This document shows, in pieces, positions 34,171 through 45,743 of a stretch of 64,000 bases of DNA. The translations under genes and the position numbers were made by a program. The DNA is taken from contig NZ_LR215049.1 of the NCBI RefSeq assembly GCF_900660735.1, positions 620,001 through 684,000 of the forward strand, given 5' to 3'. Origin of the DNA: Metamycoplasma cloacale (GTDB lineage: Bacteria > Bacillota_I > Bacilli_A > Mycoplasmatales > Metamycoplasmataceae). The notes under the pieces are model-generated. The model was given only the letters and a program-made list of their open reading frames with translations. It was not told the origin of the DNA and ran no database searches. Position 1 is the stretch's first letter; the number at the start of each line of letters is the position of its first letter.

Positions 34171-36380
34171 TCTCTTTGTCTTGCACTATATCAAATTACT
34201 TCGCTTCCGGATTTTCATACAACAAATATTGGTAATGAACGCATATTGTTGTTCGTTGATGTATCGGTTGATAATTTCAGTTGATTATTTACATACAATT
34301 TCATTGAAAAGACTCCACTAAAGTTAGCTAAATAAGGGAAATTCCCAACTCTATTATAATCACCTGAAATAGCACTCAAATCACCTTGATTATTATTTAA
34401 TAACGCCGGTTTTTCATTGCCTTGTGAACTATTTAAACTGAATTCAATTTTAATTAAATCATTAACTTGTAAATTGAACGCATTTGCATAAGCAGAACTC
34501 CGCAATGTAGTATCTAAAAAAGAGCCACCCAATGAAACGAATTTATAATTACTCAATTCATTCAATACTTTTGTATTTATTTCGTAAGTATATGAACCAT
34601 TTTCATCAAAAATTCTTGTAAATGCATCATCTAAAATTTCAAAATTATTGTTTTCGAAATTTGCATTTTTAAACATTTTTAAAAACATTATTTGTAAAAT
34701 ATCTCTATATAAAATTGCACTATTATCAGAGATTTTATTGCCTCAAACTGAAGCTCAATTTGCATCAATTACTTGATTTAAAGAAATTATATTTGTAGCT
34801 TGTTCGTTTCTATATACGTTATTGTCAATTGATAAAATTGGAAAATCATTTAATGAATTAGGTATTATATTGTCTTCACTAGGTTTAAAACCATTAAAAT
34901 TAATTGGATTGTTTAAAGAAATTGAATTATCAATATCATGGTTATATCTTACAAACAGTCTAAGTTGTTGTCTACCAGCAAAATTGAATGGATAGTTTAA
35001 AGTTATCAATCCTTTTTCTCAATCAATATTGCTATTATCTACTGACAAAATATCAGCTAATCCGAATCTATATCTAATTAAAATATTGTGTTTGTAGAAA
35101 TGTTTTAAATCATATTCCTTGCCATCATTAATGTTTGTCATTGACAATTTCATTTTAAAATTACTATTGAATGGTGCAACTCACTCATTTAAAGTGTTTA
35201 TATGTAGTTGTGGAATTGCATTTAATATATAGTTAGGTTTATAGTTAATCGGTAAATTATCTACTTCTTGCTTAAATTCATTGCTGTTTAAAAGAATTTC
35301 ATCTATTTTATTCATTGCAGATTGAATTTCTTCTTCACTTAAGACTGAATTTCTGATTTTATTAAAATGATTTTCTAATTCATTTATGTAATGATCTACA
35401 TAATAATTTTGTGTTTTAAATTCATTTATTTTTTCTTTTGCAACATTATATTTATTAACTATATTTGAATATTTTTCTTCTCAATTTCCATTAGGTTCTT
35501 CATCAATATTATCATTGATAAATAAAGATATATTTTCCATAAATTGAGTACGCAATTCTATTAATTCGTTTGGCAATAATTGTTTTTTAATTAAAAAACT
35601 TTCATCGTAAATATCGTTGTATTCGTCAATAATGCTATTGTAAATAGTTTTATTCTCTTGACTCAATTTTTCATATGCTTTTGAATCTTTAAATACATTC
35701 ATTTCATTATTAACAAAATTAATTATTCAATTTGATGTGCCAATATTGATATTTAATAATTTATTATCAATATTTTTCAAACTTTCTAAATTTGAAGCGT
35801 CTTTAATTTCATTATTCAATTCATTAAATAAATTTTCATTCAAATAAAATCTATATTGGTTTAATTTCTCAATAAAATGATTTTTTTGAATATCTAAAAT
35901 ATTACCGTTTAAATTATCTTTTGCTTCTTTTAAGGAAACAAATCAACTATTAATTTCAAATAATTTGTTGATTTGTTTAGTTTCATTATTTCAATAATTA
36001 TTTTTATCCTTTAGTAGTTCATCAAAATCATTTTGGTTAGTTGCATAAATATAATTTGGACTATTTTTAAAATTATCCAAATCCTTGTAAAAAAGAATTA
36101 TTTGTCTATATAGTGCTGTGTAATTATCAAATTCATCATTTACATATTCTCATGTATGTTTTAAAAGCAATTCCTTAAAATCATTCACTGCGTTTTTAGT
36201 AAAACGTTTATCTTGTTCAATTCTAGATATTAATTCATCTTTTAATATTCTTTCTTGTAAAACATGCTGTGCCTCTTTAGATACTTTAATTGATTTGTAA
36301 ATAACATATCCATGCACTGATAATGAAATAACTCCCAATATAGGTGTAAGCCCTATTATAATTTTGTTCGTTTTTTTCAT
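34152..36380 (-). CDS. Membrane-anchored surface protein, unknown function
   Basis: The protein has 742 residues in code 4. The N-terminus MKKTNK is followed by a membrane segment (residues about 7-30) and then a helical region to about residue 360. The C-terminal half is richer in beta-type sequence (YPFNFAGRQQLRLFVRYN near residue 465; YKFVSLGGSFLDTTLR near 610). It ends GIGGN. No lipobox and no enzymatic motif are seen. The architecture, an anchor with a helical stalk and a beta-rich outer domain, resembles that of the other large surface genes here, but I find no clear sequence match to them. Preceded by the terminator of the gene at 36434-37318. Confidence 0.75.
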
Positions 36381-36394
36381 GTTTCAATTATATT

Positions 36395-36417
36395 AAAAAG
36401 AGCCATTCGCTCTTTTT
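36395..36417 (-). terminator. Terminator of the 36434-37318 gene
   Basis: Perfect 9-bp arms AAAAAGAGC and GCTCTTTTT enclose a 5-base loop, 17 bases after the stop codon. Confidence 0.9.
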
Positions 36418-36433
36418 AAAATCATAAAATAAT

Positions 36434-37318
36434 TTATTCAGTTGTAGAAGGTGTATTTAAAAGTGATTTTGCTTGAGTTAAGATAAATCCCAATCTTATT
36501 AATTCAGAATCGCTTGGTATCATTTTCAATTTCTTGTTTTCGGTGAAATAATCAAAAAACTGGTTCATCAATGAATCAAATTTAGTTCTTACTTCTTCTG
36601 TCGCACTTGTATATTTTTCACTTTCTTTTAGTTCAACCAAGGCCTCAAAGTTAACAATGCAGACTCTGATATTATCTTTACTTGTTGCAAACAATACATT
36701 TTGTTTTAAATCAGTATCAGCTTTAGGTTCTCATAACCCATTAACATTAACCCATTTATCTTGATATAGATTTTCTTCCAATAAAGGCATATATTGTTCA
36801 AAAAGATTGCTATCAAATGTTTTTAATAATTTCTTCATTTCGTTATATTCTTTAACATATTTGAGTTCCATTCTTATGTTCTCTTCAGAAATTCTTGGAA
36901 TATTAAACATTTTATTATCTTCAGTAAACATAGTTCTACGATAGTCATTTAATGAAGTTAAAATTTTGTTTAAATCTCCTTCTGCATATCGTATGTATAT
37001 ATTGTAAGCATCTCTAATCCCATTAAATATGTCTTTATATTTAAGATAAAACATCTTAGCATCTGTAACTTCTGATTTTAATTGTTGGTATGTTAATTTA
37101 TAAGATGGTATTCCATGAACAAAAATGACTTTTGACCCATTTAAGAAATCTTTATTGTCCTCAAGCAGTTTACGTTTTCGATTTGAATCAATGCTACTAC
37201 TTAATTCAATTGTTTTATACGCTGTATAAAGAGTAGTTCCTATAATTGCAACGTTAAGCACACCATATATAACAAGAGATGCGGTTAAAATTCTTCAAGT
37301 ATTCTTCTTTTCTTTCAT
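36434..37318 (-). CDS. Membrane-anchored helical protein, unknown function
   Basis: The protein has 294 residues in code 4 (Trp8 and Trp196 encoded by TGA). MKEKKNTWR, a membrane segment (residues about 9-38) and an all-helical charged body follow. No Cys-based lipobox, metal-binding cluster or nucleotide-binding motif is visible, and I do not recognise a family. Hairpin terminators bound it on both sides, so it is an independent unit between polC and another anchored protein. Confidence 0.7.
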
Positions 37319-37333
37319 ACCTTAATTATATAA

Positions 37334-37354
37334 AAAAGAGGCACATCCTCTTTT
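37334..37354 (-). terminator. Terminator of the cdsA-polC unit
   Basis: Perfect 8-bp arms AAAAGAGG and CCTCTTTT enclose a 5-base loop directly after the polC stop codon. Confidence 0.9.
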
Positions 37355-40300
37355 CTAAAATAATTCATTTTGGTTGGTTTCTTCTAAATTATCAATAACA
37401 CCTAGATTTCTTAATTCATTTAAAAGTCTAGAATTTAACTTAGTTCTTTCCATTAAATCCTCAATTGAAAGAAATGGCGATTCTTCTCTGGCTTTAACAA
37501 TAGTTTCAGCCACAGTTGCACCCAAACCATCAACAACAGCTAACGGCGGAATCAATGCTTTATGTTCTTCATCAACGATTCATTGAGTTGCTTTTGATTT
37601 TAATAAATCAATGTTTTTAATCATTAATCCACGTGCGTATAATTCTTGTGTAATTTCTAACATCGGAATTAAATCTTTTTCTTTAGTTGTCATTTCAAGA
37701 TTTTGAGTCATTTTGTTTTTTAATTCATTCAATTTAGCTGTTACGACACTTTTCCCACCACTCATGACTTTAATATCAATTGCATCTGGGCGAGTTGAAT
37801 AATATGAAGCATAGAAAGCTAAAGGATAATATAGTTTATATCACGCAATTCTTCAAGCCATAATAACATAAGCAGTAGCGTGCGCTTTGGGAAACATATA
37901 TTTAATTTTCTTTAAAGATTCGATATATCAACTAGGAACTTGTTTGCTGGTTAAAAGTTTTTCTTCATCTTCGGTTAAACCTTTTCCTTTTCTAACTTTT
38001 TCCATAATATTGAAAGCATCAATTGAATCTACTTCTCAAGCCATTAAGTTTAGCATAATGTCATCACGACAACAAACACATTCGTTAATAGATTTTCCAC
38101 TTTTAATTAATTCCTCTGCGTTATTGTTTCACACATCAGTTCCGTGGCTTAATCCTGACATTAAAATTAAATCGTTAAACGATTTAGGTTGCGCTGTTTT
38201 TAACATTCTACGAACGAATTGAGTACCAAATTCAGGCAACCCATATGCTCCTGTAGTTTCACCCGATATCTGCGATGGATCAATACCTAATGATTCAGTT
38301 GTTGAGAATAATTTCAATACGTTATCATCTGTTTTGGGAATATCTTTGATTGCGTTAGTGTTTGTTAATTCTTCTAACATTTTAATAACAGTCGGATCAT
38401 CATGACCTAACAGATCTAATTTCAATACGTTATCATGAATAGAGGTGAAGTCAAAATGTGTTGTTTTTCAACTGCTTTTTGTATCGTTAGCTGGGTAGTT
38501 TATTGGGGTGAAATCTTCAACTTCAAATTCAGTTGGAATAATTATAATTCCACCAGGGTGTTGACCTGTTGTTCTTTTAACACCTTCTGTTTTTGTAGAT
38601 AGGAAATCTAAAAATGTTTTAGATCATCCCAAACGTGAGCCAATTGGGTGAATTTTTTCATCAAATCCTTGACAGAAACCATATGCAGTTTTAGAGGCAA
38701 CAGTAGAAATTGTTCCCGCTCTTAATGTATGACTATCTCCGAATAATTCTTTTGTGTAATTGTGAATAATTGGTTGATATTCACCAGAAAAGTTTAAATC
38801 TATATCAGGGACTTTATTTGCTTCAAATCCAAGGAAAGTTTCAAATGGAATACTATGACCATCTTTAATCATTATAGTTTGACAATTTGGACATATCTTA
38901 TCCGGTAGATCTCAACCCGAATGGAAATTTTTATCCTTATTCCATTCTAGATATTTACATTGATTACATAATCAATGTGGATCAAGAGGGTTTACTTCTG
39001 AAATATTTGCTAGGTTAGCAACAATTGAGCTACCAACCGAACCACGACTACCAACTAAATAACCATCGTCATTACTTTTCTTAACTAATTTATGACTAAT
39101 TCAATAAATTACTGAATAACCATATTTAATAATAGGGTTTAATTCTTTCTCAATTCTTGCTTGAATAATTGGATCAATATTTTGACCATATCTTTGATGT
39201 GCATTTTTATAAACTAAATCTCTTAATTTATTAGCTGAATCATCAAAAGTCGGAACATATAATTTATTCTTAATAACCTCAATGTTGCTATCAATTGAAT
39301 CAGAAATCATTTTGGGGTTTTTAATAACAATTTCTTTAATTAAATTAGCATCATTTAAAAAACTAAATTCATCCAACATTTCTTTTGTTGTTAGATATTT
39401 AAAAACAGGGGGATTATGACGAACATATTTATGTAATCAGTGTTGAGTATTACCCAATTGAGGTGCCACCATATAGATTGAATGAATTAATTTTTGATAA
39501 TCATAGACAAATCTGGAATCAGAAACAGCAACAAGAATTTTATTTTGTTCTTTAGCTCTTTTAATTAAATCTTTGTAAGCAAATTTAATATTCTCTTCAG
39601 TTAATGATTCATCATACAATAAATAATTAAAGGTAGAAATTGGTGGTAATTCAATGTAATCATATGGAGCAATTGCTTTATCAATTGATTCAGTATCACC
39701 ATAAATTACTTTATCCCATAAATAAGAACGGTGTGTTGATGAACCGATGTATATATCTGGATCTGTTTTTAATTTATCTAAAAATAATATTGCATGTCCA
39801 TAATATTGATTGGTTAAAGCTGTAGAAATATGTTTAAACATTTTCTTTAAACCGCTTTGGTTTTTAGCTAAAATTCTAATTTCATATGACATTTTTTTAT
39901 TAAACATCTGTTCATCATAAACGTCGTTTAACTCAATTGAAGTATTAATGTTATTTTGTCTAGATAGTTTTAAAATCATCGCTTTTCAGACTTTAGCTAA
40001 TATCTCAGCATCATAATCAGCTCTATGGGCAATTTCTGAATCATATAAAACATTGAATTTCTTTGCAACAGTTCCTAGTTTAAATTTATAAAATTCAGGG
40101 AATAAATAATGAGCAACTGCAAGGGTATCAATCGCTGTGATTCTTGAAGTATCTAAACCTAATTTTTTAAAGTTTTCTTTACATACACCGATATCGAAAT
40201 TAGCATTGTGGGCAACTGAAATTTTATCTTTTAAAATGTTATAAATACGTTGAACCCCTTCGTTATATTCTATACCAAATTCATTAACTATATTGTCGTC

Positions 40301-41686
40301 AATTTTGGTTAATTCAACGATTTTTGCCGGAATAGGTTTTGAAGGCTTTAAAAAGAATTGTTGTTTTTCAATAATTGCACCATTTTGAATCACAACAGCA
40401 CCAAACTCAATAATTTCATTAAAACGAGCCGATAGTCCGGTTGTTTCAATATCAAATACAACATATGTTTCATTCGCTAATTCAAAATCTTGATTTCTAA
40501 AGTTTAAAAAGAAATTGTTTCTACTATCAATTGCATTTAAAGTTACACCAAAAATAGGTTTAACTTTTTTATTCTTTTTAGCGGTATTATAAAATTCAGG
40601 AAAGCCTTGAACACCCTCATAGTCAACAATCGCTATTGCTTCATGACCGTAATGTTCGGCAGCTTTTAGATATTCTTTGGGTGTGGAAATCCCATCTTGT
40701 GTGGACATATGCGTTCTAGCTGCTAGTTCAATTCTTTTTTCTTCTTCATTATCATTGCTTAATTGTTGTAAATCTTCTGTAAAAATAATGTCAGATACTT
40801 TTCTTACTTCTAACATTTTTTTACCAGAATATTGATCATCAACTAATCTTCCAGTTACAACAATTGTTTTTCCAATTACAAAATTAGGTTGTTCTGCTTC
40901 GCTTGAAACAAACATTTTTAGCATAATTGCTTCTTTATAATCAGAAATACCTACTGTATATAACAAATTATTGTTTTTTAAATTACGAACATCGGTTTTA
41001 AAAATTTCTCCTTTAAGCGAAACTAATGGTTCGTATGATAAAAGCGCATCCGAAATACTCATTTCAATCGCTTTACCTTTATTGTTATTATTATTAAAAC
41101 GACGATGAGTATTTGTGTTCTCCAATTCAACTTCTTTTCGATTAATCTTTAAAGTGTCAAAATTCTTAACAATATTCTCAATAGTAGAACGTTTATTCGC
41201 TTTTGATTCATTTAGTTTTAAATTAACGGTATAAAATGAATAACCTAATTGTTCTAATAAAGTTTGTATATCGTCTCTATATTTTAAAAATTGATCAAAA
41301 ACTTCTTTGATATTAATAGTTAAAATAAATTCAGTTTCAGTTAATTCGACGTTATCTTTTGTTAAGAAGCTTCTAAATTTACAAAGAGGATGTCTATATT
41401 TTTGTAATAAATAAATTAAATAATCTAAAATTAATCCTTTGTCACGAATAGATGAACGAACTTCCAATTGACATTCAATAGGTTTACCTAATTTCTTTTC
41501 TATTGTTTTCTTAAAAGCATCAAATTTATGAAAGGAAATTAGATTATCCAATGTAAATTGCATATGGTAAGTTTTAGTTTCACTATCTAAAACAAATGCA
41601 ACTTCTACATCTTTTCATTCAGAATCTAATTCAAAATTTAAATTTTTTGCTAATTTTAATAAGCTTTGTCTATATTCGCTCGCCAT
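37355..41686 (-). CDS. polC: DNA polymerase III subunit alpha, PolC type
   Basis: PolC is the Gram-positive replicative polymerase with built-in proofreading. The protein has 1443 residues in code 4. The N-terminal and OB regions are followed by a PHP domain (from about residue 320) that is split by the inserted 3'-5' exonuclease ([18 protein letters not shown] at about residue 400; later [10 protein letters not shown]). A zinc-site-like CPNCQ precedes the catalytic palm with [12 protein letters not shown] at about residue 965. Helix-hairpin-helix and tail regions include [17 protein letters not shown]. The first PHP metal motif is altered: HxHTxxS reads ARTHMST, so metal binding by PHP is probably lost. 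The start at 41686 follows AGAGGATATT. It lies 19 bases after cdsA. Confidence 0.96.
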
Positions 41687-41705
41687 AATAATATCCTCTA
41701 GAAAT

Positions 41706-42656
41706 TTATATTACAAAAATGATTGATGCAACAATTGCAACTAATGAAACAGAATCAAAACGATCCATCAAACCGCCATGTCCTGGAATTAAGTTTGAAA
41801 AATCTTTTATTTGTTGTAAACGCTTAATTAAAGAAAATAGTAAATCACCAATTATTGAAATTGCCGGTAGTAATAAAGTAGCTAATACAATTTGAGTTGT
41901 TGAAAGATAATATGCTATTGATGAGTTATAAGAAACTACTCCAGGAATACAGAATAATAATATAACGAATAACGCACCTAATAAATATGAACCAATTGCT
42001 CCTTCTCATGTCTTTTTAGGACTAATATGTGGAGCAAATTTCTTTTGAAAGACAGCATGTCCAAACGCTTTTCCAACGAAATATCCTGATGTATCTACAA
42101 CAATTGGAACCGCAAACATACATAAAATAAAGAATGGATTTGCTACGTTATGAATGAAAATAATTTTGCTAAATAATGGAATATATCAAAGCACAAAGAA
42201 AGTAATTAAATAATGAATGAGAAATTGTTTCACACTACTATATTTCTTTATGTTTATTAAGAAAATAATTGTGATAACAACAAAAATGATTGCGATATAC
42301 ACAACGTACATATGAGTTAAATTATCATATCCTCAAATTAATAATTTAAGCATTTGAATTAAATCATCTCTAACTAGCGATGTTTGGTTTGAATACAATG
42401 TTAAATATGTTTCTTTTGATTCGTTTAATGGGAAGATTCAAACAAAAATTGTCAATAAACTTATAAAAACATTCAAAACAATATTTAACTTATTGTGTTT
42501 AACAATCTCAAAGGTTGCTCACACAGAAAAAGTAGCGAAAAAGATTGTACCTATAATTTTTCCCGGTGTTTTAGCAAAATATGTTATGAAAAAAAATGGA
42601 ATGATAATTGCGAATAAAATAATTGCAGATTTTAATCTCGTTTTAGTTGAATTCAT
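41706..42656 (-). CDS. cdsA: Phosphatidate cytidylyltransferase
   Basis: CdsA makes CDP-diacylglycerol from phosphatidate and CTP for phospholipid synthesis. The protein has 316 residues with about eight hydrophobic segments. The C-terminal half carries the family signature: [39 protein letters not shown] and [18 protein letters not shown], with the catalytic Asp residues. Five TGA(Trp) codons hide it from standard-code translation. ATG 42656 is preferred: TATAAT ends 7 bases upstream, so the in-frame ATG at 42665 would lie inside the promoter. The transcript may be leaderless. polC follows 19 bases after. Confidence 0.92.
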
Positions 42657-42789
42657 ACATAGCATTATATATGAATTGAACATTAAAAAATATATTTTTT
42701 AACTTATGTATATTAAAAGATTTTTATTGATTTAAAAACTAAAGAAATTAAGCAAAAAAATACACCTTTTTGGTTTTAATAAAATAAAA

Positions 42790-42807
42790 AAGACGTAACT
42801 ACGTCTT
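42790..42807 (-). terminator. Terminator of pyrH-frr-msrC
   Basis: Arms AAGACGTA and TACGTCTT form a perfect 8-bp stem. On the minus strand it is followed by TTTTTATTTT and overlaps the stop codon of msrC. The adjoining 42657-42789 holds the cdsA promoter and no gene. Confidence 0.85.
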
Positions 42808-43249
42808 ATTTATAACTTTGAATTTTGTTAGAAAGAATTTTAACTAATTCCTCTAATACTTCTTTGTCTTCTTTTGAAAAACGCTTTGTAATTGGTGCGT
42901 CAATATCTAAAACACCAAAAATTTCATTATTAATTATAATAGGTATAACAATTTCACTTTGTGAAGCCGAATCACACGCTATGTGATCGGCAAATGAATG
43001 AACATCATCAACAATTACAGTTTGTTTAGCGCGACAAGCAAATCCGCAAACTCCTCTATCAAAAGGAATTTTTGTGCATGCTACTTTTCCTTGAAAAGCA
43101 TGTAAATATAAAATATTATTTTCATTTAAATAAAACCCAACTCAATTTAGATGTTCAAAATTTTGATATATAAAAGCTGATGTATTTGCTAATGTAGTAA
43201 ATATTTTTTCATCATTAGCAATTAATGCTGAATATTGTTTTAATAACAT
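42806..43249 (-). CDS. msrC: Free methionine-(R)-sulfoxide reductase (GAF domain)
   Basis: The protein has 147 residues and is a single GAF domain of the fRMsr type: YLNENNILYLHAFQGKVAC, IPFDRGVCGFACRAKQT, VDDVHSFADHIACD and SQSEIVIPIIINNEIFGVLDID. The cysteines in VACTKI, GVCGFACR and HIACD correspond to the conserved redox Cys positions of this family, which reduces free methionine sulfoxide. One TGA(Trp) splits the frame. It follows frr by 33 bases and ends in a terminator. Its place between frr and cdsA, where uppS often stands in walled Firmicutes, is unusual. Confidence 0.88.
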
Positions 43250-43282
43250 AATTAAATATAAATAAAAATGGAATAATCCATT

Positions 43283-43834
43283 TTATATAGTCATTAAATC
43301 TTTTTCTTTTTCAGATGCCATTCCATCTACTTTAACAATATTTTTATCAATTTCTTTTTGAATAACGTCTAAATAGTGTTTTTGTAGATCTTCTGACAAT
43401 TCTTTATCAGCTTTAACTTTTTTATTAATATCTTGACGTGCTTGTCTAATACCAACTTTAGCTTGTTCGGTAATTAGGTTTAATTGTTTTACCATTTCTT
43501 TACGTTTATCGGTTGTCATTTGAGGGTATGTTAATCTTAATTGGTGACCTTCGTTTGAAATAGAAACATTCAATTTATAGTCCATAATTGCTTTTTCAAC
43601 TACTTTAATAATTGCCATATCGTATGGTTTTACTAATAGTTGTAGAGGGCTTGCGATTGAAATTGAAGCAATTTCATCCAAGTTCATCATTGAATCATAA
43701 TAATTAATTTTAATTTTATTAACTAAATTTGGGTTTGCGCGACCAATTACAACCTTGGTTAATTGATTTTCGTAGTTATTAATAGCTTTTTCAATTTCTT
43801 CGTTTAATTCAATTAAATATAGATCTAGTTCCAT
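43283..43834 (-). CDS. frr: Ribosome recycling factor
   Basis: Frr splits post-termination ribosomes together with EF-G. The protein has 183 residues. The characteristic three-helix part (VVIGRANPNLVNKIKINYY near the start; MTTDKRKEMVKQLN, VGIRQARQDINKK and KELSEDLQKHYLDVIQKEID later) and the small beta domain with IASISIASPLQLLVKPYD are all visible. The start at 43834 lies 2 bases after the pyrH stop with AAGGAGT inside the end of pyrH, so the two are translationally coupled. Confidence 0.97.
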   Translation of the reverse strand: MELDLYLIELNEEIEKAINNYENQLTKVVIGRANPNLVNKIKINYYDSMMNLDEIASISIASPLQLLVKPYDMAIIKVVEKAIMDYKLNVSISNEGHQLRLTYPQMTTDKRKEMVKQLNLITEQAKVGIRQARQDINKKVKADKELSEDLQKHYLDVIQKEIDKNIVKVDGMASEKEKDLMTI

Positions 43835-43836
43835 AA

Positions 43837-44562
43837 TTACTCCTTATTTTTCGTAATAATTGTGTTTGGAATTTCATTATTTATTGCTCTTAATAAAGCA
43901 TTTTCTTCATTAATATCAAAAATTAAAATATCAATGTTATTTTCTTTTGCCATTGATGCAGCGGTTCTATCCATCACTTTTAAATCTTGGGTTAGAATAT
44001 CATCAAAGGTAATTCTGTCATATTTTTTAGCATTAGGATTGAATTTGGGATCTGAATCATAAACTCCATCAACATTATTTTTTCCCATTAAAATAGCTTC
44101 TGCTTCAATTTCGCTAGCGTATAAAGTTGATGCTGTATCGGTTGTAAAAAATGGTCTTCCTGTTCCGCCGGCAAATATTACTACTTCACCATCTGATAAA
44201 TATTTTTTTGCCTTTTCATTAATATAAACTTCACAGACTTTTGGATCCATTGTTAAGCTTGAAAGCACACGACAATGCAATCCATTTTTCTCAAAACCAG
44301 ATTGTAATGCAAGAGCATTCATTGTTGTAGCTAACATTCCGATATAATCCGCTCTTACACGATTAATTCCGTTTTTAGCAGCGCTTGTTCCTCTTCAAAA
44401 GTTTCCACCTCCGACAACAATTGCTACTTCAATATTATGTTTAACAATTTCTTTAAGTTGTACAGCAAATTTCTGTACTAATTCATAATCAATCGCTAAA
44501 TGTTTGTCTTTATTAGCCAAACCTTCACCAGACAATTTGATTAATACTCGATTATATTTCAT
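43837..44562 (-). CDS. pyrH: Uridylate kinase
   Basis: PyrH phosphorylates UMP to UDP, the step after Upp in pyrimidine salvage. The protein has 241 residues: KYNRVLIKLSGEGL, VGGGNFWRGTSAAKNGI, RADYIGMLATTMNALAL, IFAGGTGRPFFTTDT and KNNVDGVYDSDPKFNP, the amino-acid-kinase-family landmarks. One TGA(Trp) at NFW splits the frame. The start at 44562 follows AGGTAGT. First gene of pyrH-frr-msrC. Confidence 0.97.
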
Positions 44563-44635
44563 ACTACCTCATTTAAAATAAATTATTATTAATTATTTTA
44601 AACTAATAAATCATAAATTTCATTATTAATAAGAA

Positions 44636-44667
44636 AAAGTTGAGAAAAAACGAACCTTTTCTCACTT
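44636..44667 (-). terminator. Terminator of the S66 peptidase gene
   Basis: Arms around TGAGAAAA and TTTTCTCA enclose a short loop. Read on the minus strand the hairpin lies 15 bases past the stop codon and is followed by TTTTTCTTATT. The stretch 44563-44681 holds no other feature apart from the pyrH promoter. Confidence 0.75.
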
Positions 44668-44681
44668 TGTATATTTTTTAA

Positions 44682-45737
44682 TTAATTTTTAATTCTTGTT
44701 TTAATTGTTTGTTTTTCAGCGTCTATTTTAATTAGACCATTTATTTCTAATAACATTTTAGGATAAGCATGTCCGATATTTATATTATATAAAACTGGTA
44801 ATTGCGGATATTTACTAAAGAATTCTTTATAAACAGATTTGTATTCATCGTAATATTGTTCATCTTGCGGCTTACCAATAATCACTCCATTCGCAACTCT
44901 AAAAACATTTGTTGATTCAATTAATTCAAGCATTTGCTTAACTATCATTGGTTGTGGTTTTTCTTCAGATGTTTCCAGTAATAAAACCTTGTTTTTAAAA
45001 TCACATGTTTCATCAAATAAATGTCATTTTTTATTAACTTCATAAGCTTTGTAGTTATTTTCTTTATCAAGTAAGCTAGCAATTGTTTCTAGACAACCAC
45101 CCGTTAAGATTCCTTGAAATTTTGATTGTCCTTGAAGTAATTCAAACCCATGTTTTTCTTTAAATTTTTCTCTTGAAATATTAATTTGCTTGATTGAAAA
45201 ATCAGTTCTTTCTTTATATCAATATCTAGCGGGTTTATATGTAATTTCTTTGTCCTGAAATAATGATTTGAAACTTCTTTTCGTGTATTTTAACATTTGC
45301 TTATCAAGTTCGGCTATGCAGGTTAAATATGCAATTCCATAATAGCTTTTAATACCTAATAAAGTAAGCATCAAATGATTAATAGTTGTATCACTATAAC
45401 CAATGAAAAATTTAAAATTACTTCTTAATTTCAATATATTTTCTTTATTTGATAATATATTGTTAACGGTTCTATATGTATCAAAACCACCCAATGCACA
45501 CAATATAGCTTTAACATCTTTATTTTCAAATGATCAGATCAAATCTTCAGCTCTTTTATCTGGATTTTCATCAATATACGAAACACCCTTCAATGCATTT
45601 GGAGTGTATATAAAATTCAATTTCATTTCCTTCAATCTCTTTTCGCCAATTACTCTTTGATGGTCACAAAATTGCTCACCCAAAATTCCTGAAGATAAAC
45701 TTATTATTGCAATTAAATCTTTTTTATTTAATTTCAT
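44682..45737 (-). CDS. S66-family serine peptidase (LD-carboxypeptidase/MccF-like)
   Basis: The protein has 351 residues in code 4. S66 landmarks: N-terminal IAIISLSSGILGE, CALGGFDTYRTVN, the nucleophile motif FFIGYSDTTINH (Ser about residue 116), GGCLETI, the catalytic Glu region VLLLETSEEKP (about 254), and the catalytic His in INIGHAYP (about 321). The family includes murein LD-carboxypeptidases and MccF, which cleaves the toxic aminoacyl-adenylate of microcin C. No signal peptide is seen, so it is cytosolic. Mycoplasmas lack murein, so an MccF-like or general peptidase role is more likely. Its ribosome site (GAAGAGGAG) lies within the last codons of the DUF31 lipoprotein gene, 6 bases upstream. 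Confidence 0.88.
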
Positions 45738-45743
45738 TTTTTT

